Source: Ignavibacteriales bacterium (GTDB taxonomy: Bacteria; Bacteroidota; Ignavibacteria; Ignavibacteriales; Melioribacteraceae). From it: a stretch of DNA of 64,000 bases. Location of the stretch: the NCBI GenBank assembly GCA_016177735.1, contig JACOUS010000010.1, positions 1 through 64,000 on the forward strand, given 5' to 3'. A program made the translations under genes and the position numbers. The notes below the pieces were generated by a model. The model made no database searches and was not told where the DNA came from. It worked only from the letters and a program-made list of their open reading frames with translations. Numbering within the stretch: the stretch's first letter is position 1; the number at the start of each line of letters is the position of its first letter. Shown piece after piece: positions 9,428-18,405 of this stretch.

Positions 9428-10516
9428 ATGATTAGACTTCTTATAGTGGAAGATTCTAAGGTTGTCCAGGAATTACTCGTACATATTTTCAGTTATGATC
9501 CTGAGATTCATATAGTTGGTGTAGCAAACAACGGCGAAGAAGCGCTTGAGATGGTAAAAGAGGGAAAACCGGATGCAATAACAATGGATATTCATATGCC
9601 GAAATTGGACGGATTAAGTGCAACACGAAAAATTATGGAAACAAATCCAACGCCCATAATTATAGTAAGCAGTTCTTTTCTGCCCGATGAAGTTACGGGA
9701 ACATTCCGTGCAATGGAAGCCGGCGCTCTCGCAATTCTTCCGAGACCGTACGGTGTTGCTCATCCGGATTTTAGAAAGAATGCAGATGAGTTAATAAGTA
9801 TGGTCAAACTTATGTCGGAAGTAAAAGTAGTAAGAAGATGGTCGCATTACCGTAAACCGGTACCCGATAAAATTATCGCGGCAAGTTTGATTCCTCCTAT
9901 CTTGGAAGTAAAAAGAGGAAAAGAAAAAGTTCAAGTTATTGTTATAGGAGCCTCTACCGGTGGTCCGGTTGTACTGCAGACAATTCTATCGAATCTTGGA
10001 AAAGATTTTTCAGTACCGGTTCTTGTAGTACAGCATATAGCCGCCGGTTTTCTCAACGGCTTTGTTGAATGGCTTTCGCAAACATCCGGAATTCCGGTTA
10101 ACATTGCTGCAAACCGGGAATTGATTTTACCGGGCAGAGTATATATTGCACCCGATGAATATCACATGGGCGTTAATTCTTCAAATCAAATTGTGCTCAG
10201 CGATGACGAACCTGAAAATAATTTGCGTCCTTCGGTTTCTTATCTTTTCCGCTCTGCGGCAAAAGTCTTCGGTCATCAAGCGGTCGGAGTTTTATTAAGC
10301 GGCATGGGCAAAGACGGAGCTTTTGAATTAAAGAGAATGAAAGAATTGGGTGCGGTTACAATTGCTCAAGATGCTGAAAGTTCTGTTGTACACGGAATGC
10401 CGGGCGAAGCAATTAAACTGGAGGGCGCAACTTACATTCTGTCTCCTGAAAAAATTGCCGCTGCGTTAAAAACTATAGTAAACAATAATTTCTATAACTC
10501 TAATTTGGATTTATGA
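9428..10516 (+). CDS. cheB: Chemotaxis protein-glutamate methylesterase/deamidase CheB
   Basis: A 362-residue CheB with an N-terminal receiver (MIRLLIVEDS, phospho-acceptor Asp54 in TMDIHMPKLDG), a linker and the methylesterase domain. The catalytic triad is visible: Ser176 in IGASTGGP, His203 in VQHIAAGF and Asp296 in GMGKDGAFE. It removes methyl groups from receptor glutamates for adaptation and is activated by phosphate from CheA. I prefer the ATG at 9428 (MIRLLIVEDS, SD AGGA upstream) over the in-frame ATG at 9410, which has no visible SD. Its usual partner CheR is not in the window. Confidence 0.96.
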   Translation: MIRLLIVEDSKVVQELLVHIFSYDPEIHIVGVANNGEEALEMVKEGKPDAITMDIHMPKLDGLSATRKIMETNPTPIIIVSSSFLPDEVTGTFRAMEAGALAILPRPYGVAHPDFRKNADELISMVKLMSEVKVVRRWSHYRKPVPDKIIAASLIPPILEVKRGKEKVQVIVIGASTGGPVVLQTILSNLGKDFSVPVLVVQHIAAGFLNGFVEWLSQTSGIPVNIAANRELILPGRVYIAPDEYHMGVNSSNQIVLSDDEPENNLRPSVSYLFRSAAKVFGHQAVGVLLSGMGKDGAFELKRMKELGAVTIAQDAESSVVHGMPGEAIKLEGATYILSPEKIAAALKTIVNNNFYNSNLDL

Positions 10517-10663
10517 GTGAATAAAAAGTTAGCTGCAAAAAATAACGGCAACTTTTAGTGAAAGTTTTAGAACATGTTCTAAATATTGGCACTGTTCAAA
10601 AAAGATTATTGCATTTTCTCTAACTAATTGATGTTGTGCAAAATTCATATTTGGGAACTTTTA

Positions 10664-10823
10664 GTTGCCACGACCTTTTAGGTCGTGGAATAATATTTAT
10701 ACTTTACTAACGGCTTCAGCCACAATTTAATTTGTGCTTAAGCCCGGGTATGGAAATGCTTTTAGCCCCCGACATATCACCGCAAAGCGGGATCCCGGTT
10801 ACACGGAAAATGACGGGGCAATT
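10664..10823. repeat. Composite intergenic repeat, copy 2 (inverted)
   Basis: This fills much of the 350-bp gap between cheB and the hybrid kinase. Read on the minus strand it begins AATTGCCCCGTCATTTTCCG, continues GTGTAACCGGGATCCCGCT and TTGCGGTGATATGTCGGGGG, then carries a GGCTGAAGCC unit and ends in the palindrome CCACGACCTAAAAGGTCGTGG. Block order matches copies 1 and 3. Nothing else is evident in this gap apart from the SD of the next gene. Confidence 0.75.
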
Positions 10824-10867
10824 AAAAAAATAACTGCGTTACCCCGTTAACTAATAAAGGTGTGGTA

Positions 10868-13609
10868 ATGAAACTGGATAAGGATCAAAAGGAAATACTT
10901 ATTGTTGAAGACAGCCCGACTCAAGCCGAACAACTGAAATTTGATCTTGAACAGAACGGCTATCAAGTTAAGACCGCTATTAACGGAAGAGAAGCACTGA
11001 AGTATCTTGAAAAGCATAAGCCTTTTATAGTGATAAGCGATATTGTTATGCCTGAGATGGACGGGTTTGAACTTTGTACTACGATAAAATTTGACGAAAG
11101 ACTTAAAAGCATACCGGTTATTCTTTTAACATCGCTTTCGGATCCCGAAGATATTGTCAAAGGTCTGCTCTGCATGGCGGATAATTTTATTGTCAAACCG
11201 TATGACGAAGAATATCTGCTCTCGCGCATCGAGTATATCAAAGTTAATAAGGAAATACGCAAGCGCGAGCAATCACAACTTGGCGTTGAAATATTTTTTG
11301 CCGGTCAGAAACATTTGATTACTGCCGATAGAATGCAAATACTCGATCTCCTGATTTCTACTTATGAAACGGCAGTACAAAAAAACCACGAATTGGAAAG
11401 AGCTAAAGAAGAACTTGCCGAATTGAATTCAAAGCTTGAAGAAAAAGTTAAAAACAGAACCGAAGCTCTATCGGCAGAAATTGAAGAACGCAAAAAAGCT
11501 GAAGAAAGAATCAGAAAGATTAACCGCATTTACCATGTAACAAGTAATATTAATCAAACAATTGTTAGAAGCCGTAGTGAAGAAGAATTGTTTAAGGAGG
11601 TATGCGGAATTGCTGTGGAGATAGGAAAATTTAAATTGGTGTGGATCGGATTGTTTGATGAAAAAACAAAATGTGTATGTGTAAAATCGTACAGAGGCAT
11701 TGTCGATTCACCGGTAAGTTTATCCGTAAAATTAGAAGACGAAAAAAATAAGGATAACACAGTTGCCGTTGCAATAGAGACGATGGAATACGGCATATGT
11801 AACAATATTCAAACTGTGCACGGAACAAAACCGTGGGAAGAATTAGCATATAAAAATGATTATCACTCGGTTTGCTCATTTCCTATAATTGTTTTCGGCA
11901 AACCTTACGGAACAATTAATCTGTACAGCGATCAAAGAAATTTCTTTGATGAAGAAGAAGTAAGTCTGCTTGATGAGATGGCGCTGGATGTTTCATTCTG
12001 TATCGAAACTTTGATTAACGAAGAAAAAAGAAAAAAAGCGGAAGAAGCCGTATTTCAGGCAGAAGAAAAATACCGCGATCTTGTTGAACATATAAACGAC
12101 ATAATTTATTCCGTAGATAAAAACGGCATAGTTACTTATTTAAGTCCGGCGGTAGAAAAAATTCTTGGTTATAAACCCGAAGAAGTAATCGGAAAACATA
12201 TGAATTACATTTTGAAAGATTTTCAAATTACGGAAGCCGCCGAATTATTTATGCAGACACTTGCCGGCAAATTGAACATGGTTGAATATATTATTTATAC
12301 AAAAGAAGGCATGCCGAAATGGACGCGCATCTCATCAAGTTTGATGATTGAACAAGGCGAAGTAATCGGTGTTAGAGGAGTTATTTCCGATATAATGGAA
12401 ATGAAAAATGCCGAACAAGAATTGATTCGGGCAAAAGAGAATGCCGAAGAAATGAACCGGCTGAAATCCAACTTTCTCGCAAACATGAGCCACGAACTCC
12501 GTACGCCGATTATTGCAATTCTCGGTTTCGCCGAGTTTCTGCAAAATGAAATCAGGAACCCGGAACAGTTGGAGTTTATTAGTTACATTATCGAAGGAGG
12601 GCAGCGGCTCAACAACACTTTAAACAGTCTTCTTGAATTGAGCAAATTAGAATCGGCAAAGCTTGAGCCTGAAAAATCTTATTGTAATGTAGAAAAAAAA
12701 CTTAAAGAGGTAATCGGCACTATAAAAGATAAAGTGCTCAAAAAAAATCTTTCTTTGAGTATGAATGTTAACACAAAAAATTTATCTGCTAAGATTGATG
12801 AAAGCGTCTTCGAGAAAATTATGCTGCACTTGCTTGATAACGCCGTAAAATTTACCAACAGAGGCGGCATAACTATTACGCTCGAAAAAGAAATTGAAGA
12901 CCACTACGAATGGGCAAAAGTTAGTGTGACGGATACCGGTGTGGGTATATCAAAAGAATCGATGGAAAATATGTTCTCTTCATTCAGGCAAATAAGCGAA
13001 GGCTACAACAGAAGTTTTGAAGGGCTTGGCATCGGGTTAACAATCACAAAAAAATTTATAGAACTTTTTAAAGGGAAAATTCTTGTTGAGAGTAAATTAA
13101 ACAACGGCTCCACTTTTTCGATTCTGCTTCCAACTACGGTGCGGGATATTACTTTTGAAAAAGCAGCCGAGCTTCAAAAGGAACCGCCGTTAACGGAATC
13201 AGAAATTGCCGTAAAGAAAGAGAAGCCGAAAATTCTTCATGTGGAAGATAATGAAGCAACGCGTATCATAATCAAAAAATATCTTTTTAAGTATTACGAT
13301 GTCGATCAAGCTGAGGACGGCATTACGGCAATTGAAAAAGCCGCCGAGACAAAATTTGATTTGATATTGATGGATATTAATTTGGGTTACGGAATTGACG
13401 GCGTGGAGGCGATGCAAAGGATTAGAGTCCTTTCGGGTTATGCCGATACACCGGTGATTGCCGTAACGGCTTATGTTCTATCCGGCGATAAAGAAAAATT
13501 TTTAGAGCAAGGTTTTACCGATTACCTCGGCAAACCTTTTACAAAAGATCAATTGATTCAACTGGCACAGAATCATCTTGTGAATTATCAAAGCAAAAAA
13601 AATAATTGA
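10868..13609 (+). CDS. Hybrid sensor histidine kinase: REC-GAF-PAS-HisKA-HATPase-REC
   Basis: A soluble 913-residue two-component hybrid. The N-terminal receiver has Asp58 (ISDIVMPEMDGFE). A coiled coil (about 165-215) leads to a GAF domain (about 220-385), then a PAS domain (about 395-515). The dimerisation/phospho-acceptor motif follows with His542 in MSHELRTP, then the ATPase domain (N-box LLDNAVKFTNRGG, DTGVGIS, GLGIGLTI), and a second receiver with Asp836 (ILMDINLG). With no membrane segment it integrates phosphorylation input at its first receiver with cytosolic ligands. The start is taken at ATG 10868, preceded by AAAGGTG, instead of the GTG two codons upstream. Placement after cheA/cheB suggests a link to the chemotaxis block, but a repeat separates them. 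Confidence 0.94.
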   Translation: MKLDKDQKEILIVEDSPTQAEQLKFDLEQNGYQVKTAINGREALKYLEKHKPFIVISDIVMPEMDGFELCTTIKFDERLKSIPVILLTSLSDPEDIVKGLLCMADNFIVKPYDEEYLLSRIEYIKVNKEIRKREQSQLGVEIFFAGQKHLITADRMQILDLLISTYETAVQKNHELERAKEELAELNSKLEEKVKNRTEALSAEIEERKKAEERIRKINRIYHVTSNINQTIVRSRSEEELFKEVCGIAVEIGKFKLVWIGLFDEKTKCVCVKSYRGIVDSPVSLSVKLEDEKNKDNTVAVAIETMEYGICNNIQTVHGTKPWEELAYKNDYHSVCSFPIIVFGKPYGTINLYSDQRNFFDEEEVSLLDEMALDVSFCIETLINEEKRKKAEEAVFQAEEKYRDLVEHINDIIYSVDKNGIVTYLSPAVEKILGYKPEEVIGKHMNYILKDFQITEAAELFMQTLAGKLNMVEYIIYTKEGMPKWTRISSSLMIEQGEVIGVRGVISDIMEMKNAEQELIRAKENAEEMNRLKSNFLANMSHELRTPIIAILGFAEFLQNEIRNPEQLEFISYIIEGGQRLNNTLNSLLELSKLESAKLEPEKSYCNVEKKLKEVIGTIKDKVLKKNLSLSMNVNTKNLSAKIDESVFEKIMLHLLDNAVKFTNRGGITITLEKEIEDHYEWAKVSVTDTGVGISKESMENMFSSFRQISEGYNRSFEGLGIGLTITKKFIELFKGKILVESKLNNGSTFSILLPTTVRDITFEKAAELQKEPPLTESEIAVKKEKPKILHVEDNEATRIIIKKYLFKYYDVDQAEDGITAIEKAAETKFDLILMDINLGYGIDGVEAMQRIRVLSGYADTPVIAVTAYVLSGDKEKFLEQGFTDYLGKPFTKDQLIQLAQNHLVNYQSKKNN

Positions 13610-13622
13610 CGCAGAGGTACGC
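13604..13622. repeat. Short 'acgcagaggtacgcg' dispersed repeat
   Basis: Immediately around the stop of the hybrid kinase is TTGACGCAGAGGTACGCGAA. A longer relative (CTCTGCGCACTCAGCGGCTC, then CACGCAAGGACGCAAGGAACG) lies at 36743-36815. Both look like members of a short GC-rich dispersed repeat. Function unknown. Confidence 0.35.
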
Positions 13623-13639
13623 GAAAATAATATTATCCA

Positions 13640-13802
13640 TTGCCGCGACTTTTCCCGTGTAAACGGGATCCCGCTCAGCGGTGATAAGTCGTGGCAAAGA
13701 AACTCCTAAATTTTGGGGCTTCAGCCAAAAGTGTACTGAAATTGTGGCTAAAGCCAATGTTTTTGCAGCAAAGTGTCCCACGAACTAAAGTTCGTGGCAA
13801 TT
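13640..13802. repeat. Composite intergenic repeat, copy 3
   Basis: It begins TTGCCGCGACTTTTCCCGTG, continues TAAACGGGATCCCGCTCAGC and GGTGATAAGTCGTGGCAA, contains GGCTTCAGCC and GGCTAAAGCC units, and ends in the palindrome CCACGAACTAAAGTTCGTGG followed by CAATT. It has the same block order and length as copies 1 and 2. The rest of the gap to the next gene (13803-13994) has no clear feature beyond AT-rich sequence. Confidence 0.75.
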
Positions 13803-13994
13803 CAATATAAAATTTTGCGTAAGGTGAGTAATTGAAATGAATTTTTGCAATTAGGAAAAATGAAAGGTGCTCGGCGAAACTCCGTGATTTCTCTATTAAA
13901 TAAAAAAAATATATTACACAGAATTCCACAGAGAAAAGGAAAAATTTTCAAGTTATTGCACAGTATCCAATATCTGAATAATTTGGATAAAGTT

Positions 13995-14213
13995 ATGAGA
14001 CAAATCATTCACGAATCGATTATCAAATGCCCGCATTGCGGTTTCGAAAAAATGGAATTGATGCCCGAACATGCTTGCGTGCATTTTTATGAATGCTCTA
14101 ACTGTCACGTTATCTTAAAACCAAAAGAAGGAAGCTGCTGCGTGTTTTGTTCTTACGGAACTGCGAAATGTCCGCCGCAGCAATCGGAACAAAAAGAAGA
14201 AGACCAGAGTTGA
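13995..14213 (+). CDS. GDCCVxC-type small cysteine-rich (putative metal-binding) protein
   Basis: A 72-residue protein with four Cys clusters: IKCPHCGF, EHACVHFYECSNCHVIL, GSCCVFCSYGTAKCPP. This is the layout of the GDCCVxC domain family, here with Ser replacing Asp (GSCC). The paired CxxC motifs suggest zinc or another soft metal; these proteins are often found near mercury or other metal-resistance genes, but no such neighbour is visible here. The frame is open to 13845, but the family length and the methionine directly before the conserved part favour ATG 13995. No strong SD is present. Confidence 0.75.
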   Translation: MRQIIHESIIKCPHCGFEKMELMPEHACVHFYECSNCHVILKPKEGSCCVFCSYGTAKCPPQQSEQKEEDQS

Positions 14214-14420
14214 GAAAAAATATTGCAGCGTTATAAATTTCCCCACAAATAATTGCATGCCTTAAAAATTCCATTCTTCCGATTCAAATTCTTTTTAAGA
14301 AAAGAAAAAAAATACAAACCGATTTAAACTTTCGTTCGTTACCGGTGTCAATTATCTATAAAAAAAATGTGTTGGTACGCGGAGGATAAATTTTACTTTG
14401 GGTAATGATTGAAGTTACTC

Positions 14421-14541
14421 AAGATTTGTTTCTAAATAGCTCATGCTTTTGGACTTTGTGCTCAATATGCCGCTAAAGTCGAAATAGTTTTCTAATTGAG
14501 CCCACGACCTAAATGTCATAGCTATTAAAAAATCCGAAAAT
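14421..14541. repeat. Degraded relative of the composite intergenic repeat
   Basis: In the 450-bp gap before the CotH-like gene, AAGATTTGTTTCTAAATAGCTC matches 4430-4451 (AGATTTGTTTTTAAATAGCTC) with one substitution. The following stretch (CAATATGCCGCTAAAGTCGA ... CCACGACCTAAATGTCATAGC) parallels the right half of copy 1 (CAATATGCGACTAAAATCGA ... CTACCTGAAGTTCGCGGC). It therefore appears to be an eroded copy. A perfect SD (AAAGGAGGT, 14581-14589) follows but has no start codon at the proper distance. Confidence 0.5.
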
Positions 14542-14662
14542 GTTTTATGCATTATTCTATTTGCTGACGCAAGTTTTACAAAAGGAGGTCGTCTAATTTC
14601 TAGAAATAGAAACCGTTAAAATAATTTCAAGCTTGTTATCAATTACTAATTGGAAGGGAGAA

Positions 14663-16729
14663 TTGAGAACAAAAAATTTAAGAAGCTGTCTGCTTCTGCC
14701 GCTTTTTTTCTTTCTGCACATCACAGCAAAAGCACAAAACCCGGGCGATAATGTTTTCGACGGTATCCGGGTGCACGCAATTAAAATCAATTTTTATCAA
14801 CCCGGTTATTGGGATACGCTTGTTTACAATTACGAACAAGGCGGCAAACAATATATGCCGGCATCCGTAACAATTGATGATGTTACATTTGATAGCTGCG
14901 GCGTACGATTGAAGGGGAACTCATCGTACAGACATCCGAACGATAAAAAATCTATGAAGATAAGTTTCGATAAATTCCGCAGCGGACAAACATGGGATGA
15001 TTTAAAAAACATTCATCTCAACAATTGTTACGGCGATCCCTCTTTCATGCGCGAAAAAATTCATCTCGATTTCTGCCGCGATGCCGGCATTATTTCACCG
15101 CGCGCCAATTATGCAAATGTTTTTATCAACGATACTTTGTTTGCTTTTTACACGCTTGTTGAAGATGTAGATAAAAAATTTCTCGACTCACATTTCGGAA
15201 ATAATGGCGGTGATCTGTTCAAAGCCATCGATGTTTTTGAAAGGAGTCAAATTTCATCGGATTTTGCCTGGTACACCGCTGTGCCGGATTCTTATTACAC
15301 GCGCTATGAACTTCAAACTGATGAATCAACAACTGCTTGGCAGAATCTTGTAACTCTTCTCGATACTTTAAATAACAATTCGAATGCATCATCGGCACTT
15401 CAAAACAAAATCGATTTGACTCCATTGTACAAAGCAATTACAACGGATCTCCTTTTTGCAAACCTCGATTCTTACAGCAGCAGCGGCAGAAATTTTTATT
15501 TCTATTTCAATCCGGCAGACAATAAAATGGAATGGATAGTTTGGGATGCCGGGTTAAGTTTCGGCGGTTACGGCGGAGGTGTATCTAATTTTGAAAAGTT
15601 GAGCATAACTTACTCCAGCAGTTCTGTAAAAAGACCGCTGACGACTAAAATATTTAACACTCCCGAACTCAAAAATGAATATCTCGATTCATTCTGTTTG
15701 TTGTTCAATTCTTTTTTTTCTTCCGAACGTTTGTCTGCTCGGATTGACAGCATTGCTAATATTATTCGTCCTTTTGTTTATGCAGATCAAAGAAAACAAT
15801 ACACGAACAGCCAGTTCGAAATAAATCTTTTAAGCGATCTTTCAAGCGGCGGTGTTGGCGGCAGCAGCCGCATTCCCGGTTTGAAATCTTTTATAACTGC
15901 ACGGCAGACTAACGTGCAGAGCCAGCTTGCGAGTCTTGGTGTTAATTGTACTGCAACCGTAAGTGCCGGTGATGTTGTTATCAATGAATTTATGGCACAG
16001 AACAATTCGATATTTGATTCTTCCGGTGAAGCCGAAGATTGGATTGAACTGCACAATAATACTTCACAAGAAATCGATTTGAGTTACTTCTATCTATCAG
16101 ATGATTTTCTTCAGCCGCTAAAATGGCAATTTCCAAACGGTGTTGTAATTGCGCCGGACGGATATTTAATTGTGTGGGCTGATGAAGAAACCGGGGAAGA
16201 CGGTTTGCATTCGTCGTTCAAACTTTCTGCAAACGGCGAGCAATTAATTCTGAGCAGTTCCAATTTCACAATTCTCGATACGATTTCGTTCGGTGTGCAG
16301 TCATCAAATATTTCGATGGCACGCATTCCAAACGGCAGCGGTGCATTTATGCAAAGTGAGCCGACATTCAATGCCGATAACGATGACCCGGCTTCTGTGA
16401 ATGAAGAAAAAAATATTCCGTCTGAATTTATCCTTGAACAGAATTATCCGAACCCGTTTAACCCGGCAACAACAATTGAGTTTCGAGTTTCTGGTTACGC
16501 GTTTGTAAGTCTAAAAGTCTTCGACATACTTGGTAGAGAAGTAACAACTCTTGTAAATGAATTTAAACAAGCCGGCAAATATAGTGTAGAGTTCGGAATG
16601 CAGCTTGCCCGCCAAGGCGGGAATGCAGAGTTACCAAGCGGAATATATTTCTACACATTACGGGTAAATCCTTCGGCAAACACGGGACAAATTTATTCGT
16701 CGGTTCGCAAAATGATATTGATAAAATGA
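14663..16729 (+). CDS. CotH-like secreted kinase with lamin-tail domain and T9SS sorting signal
   Basis: A 688-residue secreted protein. A signal peptide (MRTKNLRSCLLLPLFFFLHITAKA) is followed by a CotH-type kinase-like domain (about 25-430) with GVRLKGNSSYR near its start and, later, NLDSYSSSGRNFYFYF and WIVWDAGLSFGG. In CotH kinases the last motif usually reads WDxDxxFG; here the second Asp is Gly, which could weaken metal binding. A lamin-tail domain follows (VVINEFMAQN...DWIELHN), then a type IX sorting domain (NYPNPFNPATTIEF, LKVFDILGREV). Family knowledge: CotH phosphorylates spore-coat proteins in Bacillus and can be AMPylating or glutamylating in relatives. I choose TTG 14663, which has AAGG upstream and gives a clean signal peptide, over TTG 14633. 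First gene of an envelope cluster. Confidence 0.85.
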   Translation: MRTKNLRSCLLLPLFFFLHITAKAQNPGDNVFDGIRVHAIKINFYQPGYWDTLVYNYEQGGKQYMPASVTIDDVTFDSCGVRLKGNSSYRHPNDKKSMKISFDKFRSGQTWDDLKNIHLNNCYGDPSFMREKIHLDFCRDAGIISPRANYANVFINDTLFAFYTLVEDVDKKFLDSHFGNNGGDLFKAIDVFERSQISSDFAWYTAVPDSYYTRYELQTDESTTAWQNLVTLLDTLNNNSNASSALQNKIDLTPLYKAITTDLLFANLDSYSSSGRNFYFYFNPADNKMEWIVWDAGLSFGGYGGGVSNFEKLSITYSSSSVKRPLTTKIFNTPELKNEYLDSFCLLFNSFFSSERLSARIDSIANIIRPFVYADQRKQYTNSQFEINLLSDLSSGGVGGSSRIPGLKSFITARQTNVQSQLASLGVNCTATVSAGDVVINEFMAQNNSIFDSSGEAEDWIELHNNTSQEIDLSYFYLSDDFLQPLKWQFPNGVVIAPDGYLIVWADEETGEDGLHSSFKLSANGEQLILSSSNFTILDTISFGVQSSNISMARIPNGSGAFMQSEPTFNADNDDPASVNEEKNIPSEFILEQNYPNPFNPATTIEFRVSGYAFVSLKVFDILGREVTTLVNEFKQAGKYSVEFGMQLARQGGNAELPSGIYFYTLRVNPSANTGQIYSSVRKMILIK

Positions 16730-16740
16730 GAGGGAAAAAT

Positions 16741-18390
16741 ATGATGAATAAAAAATCTGTTTACGCTTGTAAACAAAAAAAAGATCACGAACAATTCAAA
16801 GCTCAAATAGGAAGGGGTGCAAAAATATTTTTTCTACCTCTGTTGTTTCTCCTGATGAATTTTGTATTTGTTCCTTCCTCGCTTTACGCTCAAGCATACG
16901 AAGGATATACTTTGTTCAGTCCGAATAATTCAAGAAATACATATCTAATAAACATGAGCAATCAGGTCGTTCACAGCTGGAGCCATACAAAAACCGGCGG
17001 CTATTCATGTTACCTTCTTGAAGATGGAACGCTTCTTCGTTCTGCAGCTTCATCAAATTCACAATTAAACGGTGGCGGAGCCGCCGGCATTGTCCAAAAA
17101 GTTGATTGGGGCGGCAATGTTATTTGGGAATATACTTACAGCAGTTCAACTTACCGTTCGCATCACGATATTGAACCGATGCCAAACGGCAATGTGCTTT
17201 TGATTGCGTGGGAAGTTAAAACTGCTGTGCAAGCTGTTCAAACCGGTTTGAATCATAGTGCTGTAATTTGGCCCGATCATATTATCGAAGTTGAACCGGT
17301 TGGAACCAACAGCGGAAACATTGTTTGGCAATGGCACGCATGGGATCATCTTGTTCAAGATTATGATGCAGCAAAAAATAATTACGGTGTCGTTGCCGAT
17401 CATCCCGAACTTTTGGATATCAATATGGGTGGAACACAAATTGGTGACTGGATGCATATCAATGGAATCAGCTATAATGTTGATTTGGACCAGATAGTAA
17501 TTTCATCTCATTTTTTGGATGAGATTTATGTAATTGATCACAGCACAACAACAGCAGAAGCCGCAGCTCATTCGGGCGGAAGAAGCGGCAAAGGCGGCGA
17601 TATTCTTTACCGATGGGGTAACCCCGCAAATTATAATGCACCGGGTTCGCAAGTTTTTAATGTTGTACACAGTTCTATTTGGATACCAAACGGATTTCCC
17701 GGTTCGGGAAATATTTTGGCATTCAATAACCGCGAAGGACAGGGTACATCCATTGTTGTTGAAATTGTTCCGCCGGTTGACGGATCAGGCAGTTACACAA
17801 TTTCTGCCGGTTCTGCATTTGGTCCAACTTTACCAACATGGAGTTACACGGCGAGCGGATTTTACTCAAATCATTTGGGCGGATGCCAGCGTTTGTCGAA
17901 CGGAAATACTTTGATCGTTGAATCAACAAGCGGATATTTGTTTGAAGTTGATGCAAGCGGAAATGTTGTGTGGACTTACAACCGCGGCGGAGAAATTGCA
18001 AGAGCACTCCGTTATTCAACTGAATACATTGATGATATTACCGATGTCGAAGAAAACGAAGAGCTGCCTTCCGAATTTAAACTCTCTCAAAATTATCCGA
18101 ACCCGTTTAATCCGGAAACAACAATTGAATATGTACTTCCCGAAGCGGCGAATGTCACATTAAAAGTTTTTGATGTTCTTGGCAGAGAAGTAACAACACT
18201 TGTAAATGAATACAAACAAGCCGGTATCCATTATTCTACATTCTCCGCCAGCCAAAATAAAGGCGGGCAAGTTCTGCACTCTGCACTCTCAAGCGGCGTA
18301 TATTTTTACACATTAAGAGTAAGAGATTCTTCTCCCGGTAAATCGGGATCAGAATTACAAAAAACAAAAAAGATGATACTCGCGAAATAA
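16741..18390 (+). CDS. Secreted arylsulfotransferase-like beta-propeller protein with T9SS sorting signal
   Basis: A 549-residue exported protein. The N-terminus has a hydrophobic signal (IFFLPLLFLLMNFVFVPSSLYAQ). The body resembles the arylsulfotransferase (ASST) fold: YTLFSPNNSRNTYLINMSNQVVHSW, GGYSCYLLEDGTLLRSA, GGNVIWEY, HHDIEPMPNGNVLLIAWE, DWMHINGISYN, FNVVHSSIWIPNG and LSNGNTLIVESTSGYLFEVD. The several conserved His residues would be candidates for the transferase site. A type IX sorting domain ends the protein (NYPNPFNPETTIEYVLPE). Bacterial ASST moves sulfate between phenolic compounds, but many T9SS relatives are uncharacterised, so activity is uncertain. The start is set at ATG 16741 (SD GAGAGGG) rather than 16726. 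It follows the CotH-like gene after 11 bp. Confidence 0.8.
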   Translation: MMNKKSVYACKQKKDHEQFKAQIGRGAKIFFLPLLFLLMNFVFVPSSLYAQAYEGYTLFSPNNSRNTYLINMSNQVVHSWSHTKTGGYSCYLLEDGTLLRSAASSNSQLNGGGAAGIVQKVDWGGNVIWEYTYSSSTYRSHHDIEPMPNGNVLLIAWEVKTAVQAVQTGLNHSAVIWPDHIIEVEPVGTNSGNIVWQWHAWDHLVQDYDAAKNNYGVVADHPELLDINMGGTQIGDWMHINGISYNVDLDQIVISSHFLDEIYVIDHSTTTAEAAAHSGGRSGKGGDILYRWGNPANYNAPGSQVFNVVHSSIWIPNGFPGSGNILAFNNREGQGTSIVVEIVPPVDGSGSYTISAGSAFGPTLPTWSYTASGFYSNHLGGCQRLSNGNTLIVESTSGYLFEVDASGNVVWTYNRGGEIARALRYSTEYIDDITDVEENEELPSEFKLSQNYPNPFNPETTIEYVLPEAANVTLKVFDVLGREVTTLVNEYKQAGIHYSTFSASQNKGGQVLHSALSSGVYFYTLRVRDSSPGKSGSELQKTKKMILAK

Positions 18391-18405
18391 AATTTGGATA
18401 ACAAA

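Noticed and set aside
13845-13994. N-terminal extension of the GDCCVxC protein starting at 13845
   Set aside because: The extra 50 residues are basic and lack family similarity, while ATG 13995 gives the normal domain length.
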